A program made the translations under genes and the position numbers. Under the pieces are notes generated by a model, which had not been told where the DNA came from, did no database searches, and saw only the letters and a list, made by a program, of their open reading frames with translations. Positions 23,991 to 32,308 of a stretch of DNA of 34,506 nucleotides are shown here, piece by piece. This DNA is from an uncultured Parabacteroides sp. (GTDB taxonomy: Bacteria > Bacteroidota > Bacteroidia > Bacteroidales > Tannerellaceae). Numbering within the stretch: the stretch's first letter is position 1; every line of letters starts with the position of its first letter. The stretch spans positions 1-34,506 of the forward strand of contig CALBYC010000146.1 in assembly GCA_937890135.1 (NCBI GenBank), read 5' to 3'.

Positions 23991-26900
23991 ATGCTTAAAC
24001 AATTACACAGTTTGTTTTTACTGAGCTTGTTCAGTATTTTGTGTACACTTTCTGCCGTTGCCCAAATAACGACGGCAAGTATGAGCGGTAAAGTTCAATC
24101 GAACGGGGAAGCAGTCATTGGTGCAACGATTGTCGCTGTGCATGAGCCTTCCGGTACGACGTATGGAACTGTCACGAATGTTGATGGCCGATTTGACCTC
24201 CAAGGTATGCGTACAGGTGGTCCGTACAAAGTTACGGTCTCTTACGTTGGTTACCAATCTTCAGTTTACACTGGGGTGCAACTTCAATTAGGTGAAACTT
24301 ACAGTTTGAATGTCGAATTGAAAGAATCTTCGGAAGCATTGGAAGAAGTTGTTGTCACAGCTTCCCGTTCCAAATTCAGCAATGAAAAGACGGGTGCCAC
24401 GACTAATATCTCTTCTTCACAGATTACACAATTGCCAACAGTAAACCGTAGCATCTCGGATATAGCACGTCTTTCCCCATACGCTTCTGGCATGAGCATG
24501 GCGGGTGGTGACGGCCGTTCTACTAACTTCACCATCGATGGTGCCAATTTCAATAACAATTTTGGTTTGTCTTCCAATCTGCCGGGTGGCGGTAATCCTA
24601 TCTCCATGGATGCCATTGAAGAGGTGCAGGTGGTTATCGCACCGTTCGATGTACGCCAGACCAACTTCATCGGTGGTGGAATCAACGCCATTACCAAATC
24701 AGGTACAAATACTTTCAAAGGTACAGCTTATACCTATTACCGCAACCAAGATATGCGTGGTAACCGCATCGACGGGGAAGATTTGGGAGCACGTGCCGAT
24801 GAATCCAAGACTACTTACGGTTTCACTTTGGGCGGACCGATCATCAAGAACAAGTTGTTCTTCTTCGCTAACTTTGAGCACGAAAAAACTCCGGGAGAAG
24901 TGATCAAATACCGTGCACGTGAAGCTGGGGAAGAAGCAGGTGGGATGATTTCCCGTACGTATGCTTCCGACTTGGAAAAAGTTTCAAAGCATTTGAAAGA
25001 GAAGTATGGCTACGACACGGGTTCATATACCGATTTCCCTGCTGATGAGAAAAATATGAAGATTTTGGCTCGTGTTGACTGGAACATTACAGACCAGCAT
25101 CGCTTGAGCTTGCGTTATAACAACACGAAGAATACTGCATGGAACGCCCCTAACGGCAACTCTTGCGATACAGGTTACCGTTTGTATGGGACTTACCGTG
25201 TAGGTCCTCAATCCATGTCTTACGCCAATTCGATGTATTCAATGGATAACAAGGTGCAGTCTTGGTCTGCTGACTTGCACAGCCGTTTCAACGACAAGAT
25301 TTCAAACCAGTTGTTGTTCACTTATACCAATATCGAGGATGTGCGCGGAAGCAATTCTTCCCCTTTCCCGTTCATCGATATCATGTATACCGATGAAAAC
25401 GGTGTCAACCAATTGGAACCGTACATCAGCGCAGGTTATGAATTGTTCACATGGAACAATGGTGTAAAGAACAAAGTGACCAACATCACGGATAATTTTA
25501 CTTGGTTTGCCGGCAACCACAAGGTGACTGCAGGTTTAAGCTTTGAACATCAGTTTGCCAACAATGCATATATGCGTAACGGTACGGGTTATTATCGTTA
25601 TGCAAGCCTGGATGATTTCTTGAACGACCGTACGCCGGAGTCATTCGCTATCACATACGGATTCAACGGGAACAAGAACCCTAACGCACAGGTTACTTTC
25701 AACCAATTTGGCTTCTATGCACAAGATGAATGGAACATCCTTAAGGATTTCAAATTGACATACGGTATCCGTATGGATTATTTGGCATTTGACAATAGCG
25801 ATTTGGAACGCAACAATGCCATCTATGATTTGGACTTCAGAGGCAAGCACATTGACACTGGGAAATGGCCGAACAGCCGTTTGCAGGTTGCTCCTCGTTT
25901 AGGTTTCAACTGGGACGTGTTCGGTGACAAATCGCTTACGGTACGTGGTGGTTCCGGTATCTTCACGGGACGTCTGCCTTTAGTGTACTTCACGAATATG
26001 CCTACCAACGCCAACATGGTTCAAAACTCCGTCCAGTTCAAGACTTCTTATAAGGATGGCGTAGCAACTGGATATGACTCTCGTCTGGATAAATTCAAAG
26101 GCGGCATGATAACTAACGTGGATGAAATGATTTCTCAGTTAGGCTTGCCGACTACAAATGAAAAGCATACTGCCAGCTCTAAGATTTCAGGAGTGGCTGA
26201 AAACTTCAAGATGCCGCAGATTTGGAAATCTTCCATCGCAGTTGACTATCAGTTGCCTGTTTCATTCCCTATGACCGTAACCGGTGAATTCATTTACAAT
26301 AAGAACATCAATGCGGTAACCATCACAAACATCAACATCAAAGACCCATCTACATGGGAACGTTTCAACGGTGCCGACAATCGTCTGATTTATCCTACTC
26401 ACACAGTAGTATCTGCCGATGGTAAAAAGAAAACTACCATCTACGATTACCAATATGTGCAAGGCAAGAACGCAGTCGTGTTGGACAATACGTCCAAAGG
26501 CCACGGTTATACTGCCAACATTACTTTGAATGCGCAGCCAATTGAGAACTTGAACTTGATGATGGCATACACGCATACCGAGTCGAAAGAGGTATCCGGC
26601 TTGCCAGGTAGCGACCCTGTTTCTACTTGGACAGGTCTCAACACAATCGATGGTCCGAACTTTGCGACTTGCCAACGTTCACAATATGTCGTTCCTGACA
26701 AATTGATTGGTTCTCTCAATTGGTACATTCCTTTCACTCATAAAGGCTTGCTCCGTGGAACTCACCTGAGCTTGTTCTATCGCGGATATTCCCCATACGG
26801 GTACAGCTACATGTATTCCAATGACATGAACAACGATGGCAACAACAACGACTTGATGTACATCCCGAGAAACGACGACGAAATCAAGTTCAAGACAGAT

Positions 26901-27317
26901 GCCGACCGTGTCGCTTTCTGGAACTACGTAGAACAGGATGGCTACCTGAAGAACCATAAAGGACAATATGCCGAGGCTTATGCTGCCCGTGCACCTTGGG
27001 TTCATCAATTCGACTTCCGTTGGAGCGAAGACTTCGAGTTCAAAGTGGGCAATACCAAACATTGCATCCAGTTGAGCTTGGATATCATGAATGTCGGCAA
27101 CTTGCTGAACTCCAAATGGGGTGTTGCGAAACGTAATTTCTTGAATGATACAAGCAGCAGCCGTATCTTGAAATATGAAGGCATGGATGAAAGCAGAAAC
27201 CCAATCTTCTCCATGGTTAAAAGTGACGGGGAGTATGTCTCTAAATCTTACGACTACTACAAAGATTACGGGCAGTGCTGGAAAATGCAGGTGGGTATCA
27301 AATATATCTTCAATTAA
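23991..27317 (+). CDS. Oar-like TonB-dependent outer-membrane receptor with carboxypeptidase-regulatory-like domain
   Basis: The 1108-residue protein has a Sec signal peptide (about 1-25), a carboxypeptidase regulatory-like domain (about 30-115: MSGKVQSNGEAVIGATIVA...YGTVTNVDGRFDLQGM), a TonB-box-like EALEEVVVTAS, a plug domain (NRSISDIARLSPYASGMS, GGDGRSTNFTIDGANFNN, NFIGGGINAITKSGTN) and a long beta barrel ending KMQVGIKYIFN with the terminal aromatic expected of BAM substrates. It resembles Oar-type receptors. No susD-like lipoprotein follows, so it is not a SusC/SusD glycan importer, and the ligand is unknown. It is monocistronic, with a complex upstream region and strong terminator; biased, uniform codons suggest high expression. 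Confidence 0.92.
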   Translation: MLKQLHSLFLLSLFSILCTLSAVAQITTASMSGKVQSNGEAVIGATIVAVHEPSGTTYGTVTNVDGRFDLQGMRTGGPYKVTVSYVGYQSSVYTGVQLQLGETYSLNVELKESSEALEEVVVTASRSKFSNEKTGATTNISSSQITQLPTVNRSISDIARLSPYASGMSMAGGDGRSTNFTIDGANFNNNFGLSSNLPGGGNPISMDAIEEVQVVIAPFDVRQTNFIGGGINAITKSGTNTFKGTAYTYYRNQDMRGNRIDGEDLGARADESKTTYGFTLGGPIIKNKLFFFANFEHEKTPGEVIKYRAREAGEEAGGMISRTYASDLEKVSKHLKEKYGYDTGSYTDFPADEKNMKILARVDWNITDQHRLSLRYNNTKNTAWNAPNGNSCDTGYRLYGTYRVGPQSMSYANSMYSMDNKVQSWSADLHSRFNDKISNQLLFTYTNIEDVRGSNSSPFPFIDIMYTDENGVNQLEPYISAGYELFTWNNGVKNKVTNITDNFTWFAGNHKVTAGLSFEHQFANNAYMRNGTGYYRYASLDDFLNDRTPESFAITYGFNGNKNPNAQVTFNQFGFYAQDEWNILKDFKLTYGIRMDYLAFDNSDLERNNAIYDLDFRGKHIDTGKWPNSRLQVAPRLGFNWDVFGDKSLTVRGGSGIFTGRLPLVYFTNMPTNANMVQNSVQFKTSYKDGVATGYDSRLDKFKGGMITNVDEMISQLGLPTTNEKHTASSKISGVAENFKMPQIWKSSIAVDYQLPVSFPMTVTGEFIYNKNINAVTITNINIKDPSTWERFNGADNRLIYPTHTVVSADGKKKTTIYDYQYVQGKNAVVLDNTSKGHGYTANITLNAQPIENLNLMMAYTHTESKEVSGLPGSDPVSTWTGLNTIDGPNFATCQRSQYVVPDKLIGSLNWYIPFTHKGLLRGTHLSLFYRGYSPYGYSYMYSNDMNNDGNNNDLMYIPRNDDEIKFKTDADRVAFWNYVEQDGYLKNHKGQYAEAYAARAPWVHQFDFRWSEDFEFKVGNTKHCIQLSLDIMNVGNLLNSKWGVAKRNFLNDTSSSRILKYEGMDESRNPIFSMVKSDGEYVSKSYDYYKDYGQCWKMQVGIKYIFN

Positions 27318-27352
27318 AACGGAAAAGTAAAAACTTCGTTTCATAATCCTTA

Positions 27353-27395
27353 AAAGGCCGCCGCCCCGCTGAAAAGTGGTCGGCGGCCTTTTTTA
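27353..27395 (+). terminator. Intrinsic terminator of the TonB-dependent receptor gene
   Basis: 12-bp GC-rich perfect stem (27353-27364 with 27382-27393), AAAAGGCCGCCG / CGGCGGCCTTTT, followed by further T to 27395. Confidence 0.92.
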
Positions 27396-27448
27396 TTTCT
27401 ACGGTGTGCCTTCCGTAAAATAGGTATATTCTGCTTGCATTTATATAC

Positions 27449-27477
27449 TTGCCGTATCGAAATATTTCGGATATTTG
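27449..27477 (+). promoter_or_regulatory. Promoter of the DXS-like gene with a palindrome in its spacer
   Basis: TTG (27449-27451), 18 bases, GATATTTG (27470-27477; one mismatch to TAnnTTTG). The spacer carries the perfect 12-bp palindrome CGAAATATTTCG (27458-27469), directly against the -7 box, a likely operator position. Confidence 0.5.
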
Positions 27478-27494
27478 CAACTGGAAAACGAATG

Positions 27495-27501
27495 AAAGGA
27501 G
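27495..27501 (+). promoter_or_regulatory. Shine-Dalgarno-like site of the DXS-like gene
   Basis: AAAGGAG six bases before the ATG at 27508. Such sites are rare in this phylum; most neighbours in the window have none. Confidence 0.6.
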
Positions 27502-27507
27502 ATAATT

Positions 27508-29262
27508 ATGATTATTGAAAAAATCAAAGGTCCGGCAGACGTGAAACGCCTCTCGATGGATGAGATGGTAACATTGGCTGCTGAAATGAGAAATGCATTA
27601 TTGCATAAGGTAAGTGCCCATGGCGGCCACTTCGGCCCCAATTTGGGTATGGTGGAAGCCACCATTGCCCTTCATTATGTGTTCAACTCTCCGGTAGACA
27701 AAATCGTGTTCGATGTGTCCCACCAAAGTTACCCGCACAAAATGCTTACAGGGCGTGCGGACGCATTCCTGTACCCGGAAAAATATGATGAAGTTTCCGG
27801 GTATTCCGAGCCGACAGAAAGTGTCCACGACCATTTCGTCATCGGGCATACGTCTACCTCGATAAGCTTGGCGAGCGGGTTAGTCAAAGGACGTGACTTG
27901 CTGGGCGGGAAGGAAAATGTAATCGCAGTGATAGGAGATGGGTCGCTCAGCGGCGGGGAAGCATTCGAAGGGCTGGACTTCGCCGGAGAATTAGGCACCA
28001 ACTTCATCATCATTGCCAACGACAACCAAATGTCTATCGCGGAGGACCACGGAGGTTTGTACAAGAGCCTTAAAGAATTGCGTGAAACCAACGGGAAATC
28101 TCCTAATAACTACTTCAAGTCTTTGGGGCTGGATTATATGTATGTGGATGGCGGAAACGACATCGGACAGTTGATTCAGGCATTCTCTGAAGTTAAAGAT
28201 ATCGACCACCCGATTGTCGTCCACATCAATACGCTGAAAGGAAAAGGGTACAAGCCGGCGGAGGAAGACAAGGAGCGTTTCCACTGGACTATGCCTTTTG
28301 ACATAGCGACAGGGAAGCCATTGAAGGAAAGCACAAGGGAAGACTATGGCGACCTGACCGCCCTGCACTTGCTGGAAAAGATGAAAGAAGACAAAGGATT
28401 GGTCGGCATCACTGCCGCAACCCCGGCCGTGATGGGCTTCACGAAAGAACGCAGGGAAGCCGCAGGAAAGCAATTTGTCGATGTCGGCATTGCGGAGGAA
28501 CAAGCGGTGGCAATGGCTTCGGGCATTGCCAAAGCGGGCGCACGTCCTGTGTTCGGCGTGTTCAGCACGTTCATACAGCGTGCGTATGACCAGCTTTCAC
28601 AAGATTTGTGCATCAATAACAATCCCGCCACCATCCTTGTGTTCTGCGGCTCTTTAAGTTCCATGAACGATGTGACGCACCTCTGTTTCTTTGATATCCC
28701 ATTGCTCTGCAATATCCCTAATTTGGTTTATCTGGCTCCTGCCACGGCAGAGGAGTATTTCGCCATGATGGACTGGAGCATCCGCCAAGATGCTCACCCG
28801 GTTGCGATACGCGTCCCGGTCGCTTACGGAGTGAAACATGCTTCCGGGAAAGTAGATGCGGACTACAGCGACTTGAATCGTTACCAAGTAACGCATAAAG
28901 GAAGCAAAGTCGCCATCTTGGGCTTGGGCTCTTTTTATTGGCTGGGCGAAGAGGTGCGGCAAGGACTGGCAGAAAAAGGTATCGATGCCACATTGATCAA
29001 TCCTCGTTACATCACGGGAACTGACGACGCTTTGTTGGATGAACTGAAACAAGACCACGAAGTCGTCATCACGTTGGAAGATGGCGTGTTGGATGGTGGG
29101 TATGGAGAAAAGATTGCCCGCTTCTACGGCGCTTCCCCCATGAAAGTCTTGAACTTCGGTGCCAAGAAAGAGTTCGTGGACAGATTCAAGCCTTCTGAAC
29201 TTTTGAAGAAGAACCATCTGACCAAAGAACAGATTGTGGAGGATGTCTTGAACGTCCTATAA
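27508..29262 (+). CDS. DXS-like thiamine diphosphate-dependent enzyme (short 1-deoxy-D-xylulose-5-phosphate synthase paralogue)
   Basis: The 584-residue protein is built like DXS: N-terminal ThDP domain with H41 in GGHFGPNLG, H72 in DVSHQSYPHK, GDGSLSGGEAFE (143-154) and NDNQMSI (171-177); central pyrimidine-binding domain with catalytic E330 in DVGIAEEQA; then a transketolase C-terminal domain. Canonical DXS is about 620-640 residues. The segment that normally reads DRAGxVGxDGxTHxGxFD here reads CGSLSSMNDVTHLCFFD, and the usual RYPRG reads RVPVAYG, so arginines that hold the glyceraldehyde-3-phosphate phosphate appear absent. Such short forms are annotated as DXS, but I infer a changed substrate. 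It is monocistronic, with a Shine-Dalgarno-like AAAGGAG and a palindromic promoter spacer. Confidence 0.85.
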   Translation: MIIEKIKGPADVKRLSMDEMVTLAAEMRNALLHKVSAHGGHFGPNLGMVEATIALHYVFNSPVDKIVFDVSHQSYPHKMLTGRADAFLYPEKYDEVSGYSEPTESVHDHFVIGHTSTSISLASGLVKGRDLLGGKENVIAVIGDGSLSGGEAFEGLDFAGELGTNFIIIANDNQMSIAEDHGGLYKSLKELRETNGKSPNNYFKSLGLDYMYVDGGNDIGQLIQAFSEVKDIDHPIVVHINTLKGKGYKPAEEDKERFHWTMPFDIATGKPLKESTREDYGDLTALHLLEKMKEDKGLVGITAATPAVMGFTKERREAAGKQFVDVGIAEEQAVAMASGIAKAGARPVFGVFSTFIQRAYDQLSQDLCINNNPATILVFCGSLSSMNDVTHLCFFDIPLLCNIPNLVYLAPATAEEYFAMMDWSIRQDAHPVAIRVPVAYGVKHASGKVDADYSDLNRYQVTHKGSKVAILGLGSFYWLGEEVRQGLAEKGIDATLINPRYITGTDDALLDELKQDHEVVITLEDGVLDGGYGEKIARFYGASPMKVLNFGAKKEFVDRFKPSELLKKNHLTKEQIVEDVLNVL

Positions 29263-29328
29263 AGGAATGTAGGAAGCCGGGGGAACAGGCGATAACCTTT
29301 TCCCCCTTCAGTCCCGTCCAATAGAATA

Positions 29329-29370
29329 AAAGGATGCGGCCAAAGTCATAAACGGCCGCATCCTTTCTTT
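29329..29370 (+). terminator. Intrinsic terminator of the DXS-like gene
   Basis: 13-bp perfect stem AAAGGATGCGGCC (29329-29341) with GGCCGCATCCTTT (29354-29366), 12-base loop; T-rich tail after one C. Confidence 0.88.
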
Positions 29371-29537
29371 CCTTCCTTGCCGACCATTTTACAGGCGGGA
29401 TGCAGTGCGATTCATGGCTAATGGGTTCATTTATCCCAACGAACGGAATTATTTGTCAAATTGTGTTGCATGCTAACAAAAAAAATCATATTTTTACGGC
29501 AAATTAAAATCAAGTATTTACAAACAAAAGACCTACT

Positions 29538-30529
29538 ATGAAAAAGAATGTTCTCTATGCCTTTTCAGCAGGCGTTTTGCTATGCCTTTTCTCTTGCTCG
29601 GAAGAATCTGCCTTGGATAATCCGATAGTCGACAACCCGGTAGCTACCGTCAAGTTCAAATTGGCCTTGCAGCAGGAAATCTCATCGTTTCAAACGACCC
29701 GGAACATGCCTGGGAACCTGCCGGTCCGACGTCCAAAGGCGGCGAAAACGAAACTCCTTCCGTACCATCGGGAGAAGAGCCGGCGGTGCCTACCACCGAT
29801 TTGGCTTTCATCGAATACGCATTGTACAAAAATGACGACAACTCTTTCATAAAACATATCCAAGCCGATCTGACAGCCAACGAAGACGGCTCCTATTCAA
29901 CCAGCCTGCAAGATGGAATCAAACCGGGAACGTACAAGGTTTGCTTCATCGCGCATGGCATCAAAGCGGCAGCATTCGATGAATCCACGGGAATGGTGAC
30001 TTTCCCAAACGTAGGGGACACTTTCTGGGGAAATGACGAATTGGAAGTGACGGCGGAGGAAAAAGACAAAACGGTCACCGTGGCATTGGCGAGAGCCATT
30101 GCCGGAATCGAATTCAAGGCTACGGATGCCGTTCCTTCCAATGTCTACCAGTTCACCATTGGTTCCAGTGGTTTGTACAATACCTTGTCCATATTGGATG
30201 GGACTGTCGGCAACGGCACGATTGAGATTCCCTATTCCTACCTTTTCAAAAGCGAAGATTATGCGGAGGACCAACGGACAAGCCATCTCATATACACACT
30301 CGCGCCCGGCAACGGGGCAGCCAGCATCGGAAACATGTCCATCGCGGCTAAAGAAGAAGGAGGGGTGATTGTCCGGCAAAAGCAGATAAACGACATACCT
30401 ATATACAGGAACAAGATCACCCGCTATTCGGGAACGCTCTATACACCCAATATCACCGATTCTCAGTTTGTCATCTCGATTGACAAATCATGGGGAGGGT
30501 ACGAGGAGAAAGAACTGGACATATTGTGA
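29538..30529 (+). pseudogene. Fimbrillin/Mfa2-like lipoprotein interrupted by a frameshift
   Basis: Two frames together make one protein. The first (29538-29852) starts with a lipoprotein signal peptide (LLCLFSC, lipid Cys C20), then VKFKLALQQEISSFQTTRNMPG before turning to nonsense. The second frame, open well before 29786 and ending at 30529, reads EPAGPTSKGGENETPSVPSG, then TDLAFIEYALYKNDDNSF, VALARAIAGIEFKATDA and a C-terminal KSWGG, a layout like FimA/Mfa2-type fimbrial subunits or anchors. Adding one G to the GGG at 29712-29714 restores a smooth 330-residue reading (RNMPGEPAGPTSKGG). No canonical -1 slippery heptamer is seen. It may be a real pseudogene, phase variation or a sequencing error. 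It lies directly upstream of the lipoprotein/radical SAM pair on the same strand. Confidence 0.7.
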
Positions 30530-30644
30530 TGTCATAGGCATCATGCAGCCGTTTCATTTATCATCAGCACATGCAGCGTTTTGGGTTATCCTCACGTCTA
30601 TTCAATCAGAAGATAGAATCATTCGTGTCTTTACATTTATCATT

Positions 30645-31085
30645 ATGAAAAGAAAGATTTGGAAAATACAGAATGCTGTATGTGCGAGTGTCTTGTCCCT
30701 GTTGGGCTTTGGCGGCTGTGGCGACAATGTCGGCGTGGATATGTATGGAACTCCCCATGCCGACTATTCCATCAAAGGGGCAGTTCAGACAAAAGAAGGT
30801 AAGCCTATCCAAGGAATAAAAGTTTCCGTGGCATATGAAACCGACACTTTGGGAACAGCCCTCAGTGACGAGAAAGGAACATTCGCCATCCGAAAAGAGG
30901 CTTTCCCATACAACAAACTGAAAGTTTCCGCAGAAGATATCGACGGAGAAAAGAATGGCTCTTATAAAGATACGAGCGTGGACTTGGAAATCTCCCAACA
31001 GGATTATAAAGGTGGGGAAAGTTGGTACAATGGAAAAGTGGAGAAAGAGGTAAACATCCAAATGGAAGAGAAGAACCATGAGTAA
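30645..31085 (+). CDS. Small lipoprotein of the rSAM/lipoprotein system
   Basis: The 146-residue protein starts MKRKIWKIQNAVCASVL and has lipobox GFGGC (lipid Cys C25). The mature part begins GDNVGVDMYGTPHADYSIKGAVQ, followed by a carboxypeptidase-regulatory-like beta domain (GKPIQGIKVSVAYETDT...SDEKGTFAIRKEAFP), then EDIDGEKNGSYKDTSVDLEI and GGESWYNGKVEKEVNIQM. This matches the putative lipoprotein family that travels with a radical SAM/SPASM partner in Bacteroidales (TIGR04134, from memory). The mature chain has no cysteine besides the lipid one. The ATG at 30645 is chosen since it gives the signal peptide; the frame is open further upstream. The end overlaps the radical SAM gene by eight bases. 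Function unknown; it may be a substrate of the enzyme. Confidence 0.85.
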   Translation: MKRKIWKIQNAVCASVLSLLGFGGCGDNVGVDMYGTPHADYSIKGAVQTKEGKPIQGIKVSVAYETDTLGTALSDEKGTFAIRKEAFPYNKLKVSAEDIDGEKNGSYKDTSVDLEISQQDYKGGESWYNGKVEKEVNIQMEEKNHE

Positions 31086-32151
31086 GGAAATCGGATTGCG
31101 CAAGCGCATCGGATTGGAACTGTACCGGAAAATACATCAGGAACGGGTCAGGAAACATGAACTACGGACGCTCTTTTGGGAATGCACGCTGCGGTGCAAC
31201 GTGGCTTGCCGCCATTGCGGAAGTGATTGTAGGGTATCATCCGTGCATCCGGATATGCCGATGGAGGATTTCCTCAAAGTGGTTGACGGCATCCTGCCAC
31301 AAGTCAACCCCAACAAGGTGTTGGTCATCTTTACCGGAGGAGAGGCATTGGTCCGCCCCGACATTGAGCAGTGTGGAATGGAACTCTACCGGAGAGGATT
31401 CCCGTGGGGCATTGTTTCTAACGGATTATTCCTTGACCGCCGGCGTCTGGACGGATTATTGAAATCCGGATTGCATGCGGCAACCATCAGTTTGGATGGC
31501 TTCGAAGAGGCGCATAATTGGTTACGCCGTCATCCGCAGAGTTACAGCAAGGCCGTCGAAGCCATACGGATGTTGAGCGAGGAGAAAGAGATTGTTTGGG
31601 ATGTCGTAACCTGTGTAAACAGGAAGAACATAGATGATTTAGGAGAGTTCAAGGAGTTTCTGATTGCAAACGGAGTGAAGAACTGGCGGCTGTTCACCAT
31701 TTTCCCTATGGGGCGGGCCGCACAAATGCCCGAATTGCAATTGGACGACGAACAATTTACCCGGACTTTGGATTTCATTCGTGACACGAGGAAGGAGGGA
31801 CGCATCCATGCCAGTTATGGTTGCGAAGGCTTTTTAGGTGGTTATGAGCATGAGGTACGTGACAATTTCTATGAATGCAATGCAGGAATCGACTCCGCTT
31901 CCGTCTTGATAGACGGGTCTATTTCCGGCTGCCCAAGCATACGGGCCAACTTCCATCAGGGAAATATCTATCGAGACGACTTCATGGATGTTTGGAACAA
32001 TCGTTTCCAACCTTACCGAGACCGTTCTTGGGCGAAAGAGGGAATTTGCAAAGATTGTTCGCTCTTCCGTTATTGCGAAGGGAACGGGATGCACCAACAC
32101 GACGACAATGGCAAATTGCTGGTTTGCCACCACCGACGGATTTTGCCGTGA
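31078..32151 (+). CDS. Radical SAM/SPASM enzyme of the rSAM/lipoprotein system
   Basis: The 357-residue protein has the radical SAM cluster C40-x3-C44-x2-C47 (CNVACRHC), the GGE motif (87-89) that binds SAM, and TISLDG in the barrel. A SPASM domain has auxiliary-cluster cysteines C267, C285, C324, C327, C333 and C350 (CKDCSLFRYC...CHH), so two additional iron-sulfur clusters are likely. There is no N-terminal RiPP recognition (PqqD-like) domain. SPASM enzymes typically modify peptides or proteins. The start lies inside the lipoprotein gene (8-base overlap), strong evidence of coupled expression and joint function. It matches the TIGR04133 type, known only by association with this lipoprotein family. 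The chemistry is not known; with no free Cys in the mature lipoprotein, a thioether product on it is unlikely. Confidence 0.92.
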   Translation: MSKEIGLRKRIGLELYRKIHQERVRKHELRTLFWECTLRCNVACRHCGSDCRVSSVHPDMPMEDFLKVVDGILPQVNPNKVLVIFTGGEALVRPDIEQCGMELYRRGFPWGIVSNGLFLDRRRLDGLLKSGLHAATISLDGFEEAHNWLRRHPQSYSKAVEAIRMLSEEKEIVWDVVTCVNRKNIDDLGEFKEFLIANGVKNWRLFTIFPMGRAAQMPELQLDDEQFTRTLDFIRDTRKEGRIHASYGCEGFLGGYEHEVRDNFYECNAGIDSASVLIDGSISGCPSIRANFHQGNIYRDDFMDVWNNRFQPYRDRSWAKEGICKDCSLFRYCEGNGMHQHDDNGKLLVCHHRRILP

Positions 32152-32308
32152 AAGAGGAAGGGATAAAAAAACCGGCTAAAGGCGGGGTTACGAGCTTTCC
32201 GCAAAATGCCGTGCTACCTTTTCCAAAATAGCATTCCATGCGCCAAAACAGTGGCACGAAGACGTTGGAATCTTCATGCCGCTGTTTCCCTTGTCCTCCC
32301 GTTCGGTC

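Noticed and set aside
23991..27317. SusC-type glycan importer
   Set aside because: No SusD-like gene follows and the plug sequence resembles Oar-type receptors.
29688..29714. Programmed -1 ribosomal frameshift in the fimbrillin-like gene
   Set aside because: No X XXY YYZ slippery heptamer in the right frame and no strong downstream hairpin; a one-base change in the GGG run is simpler.
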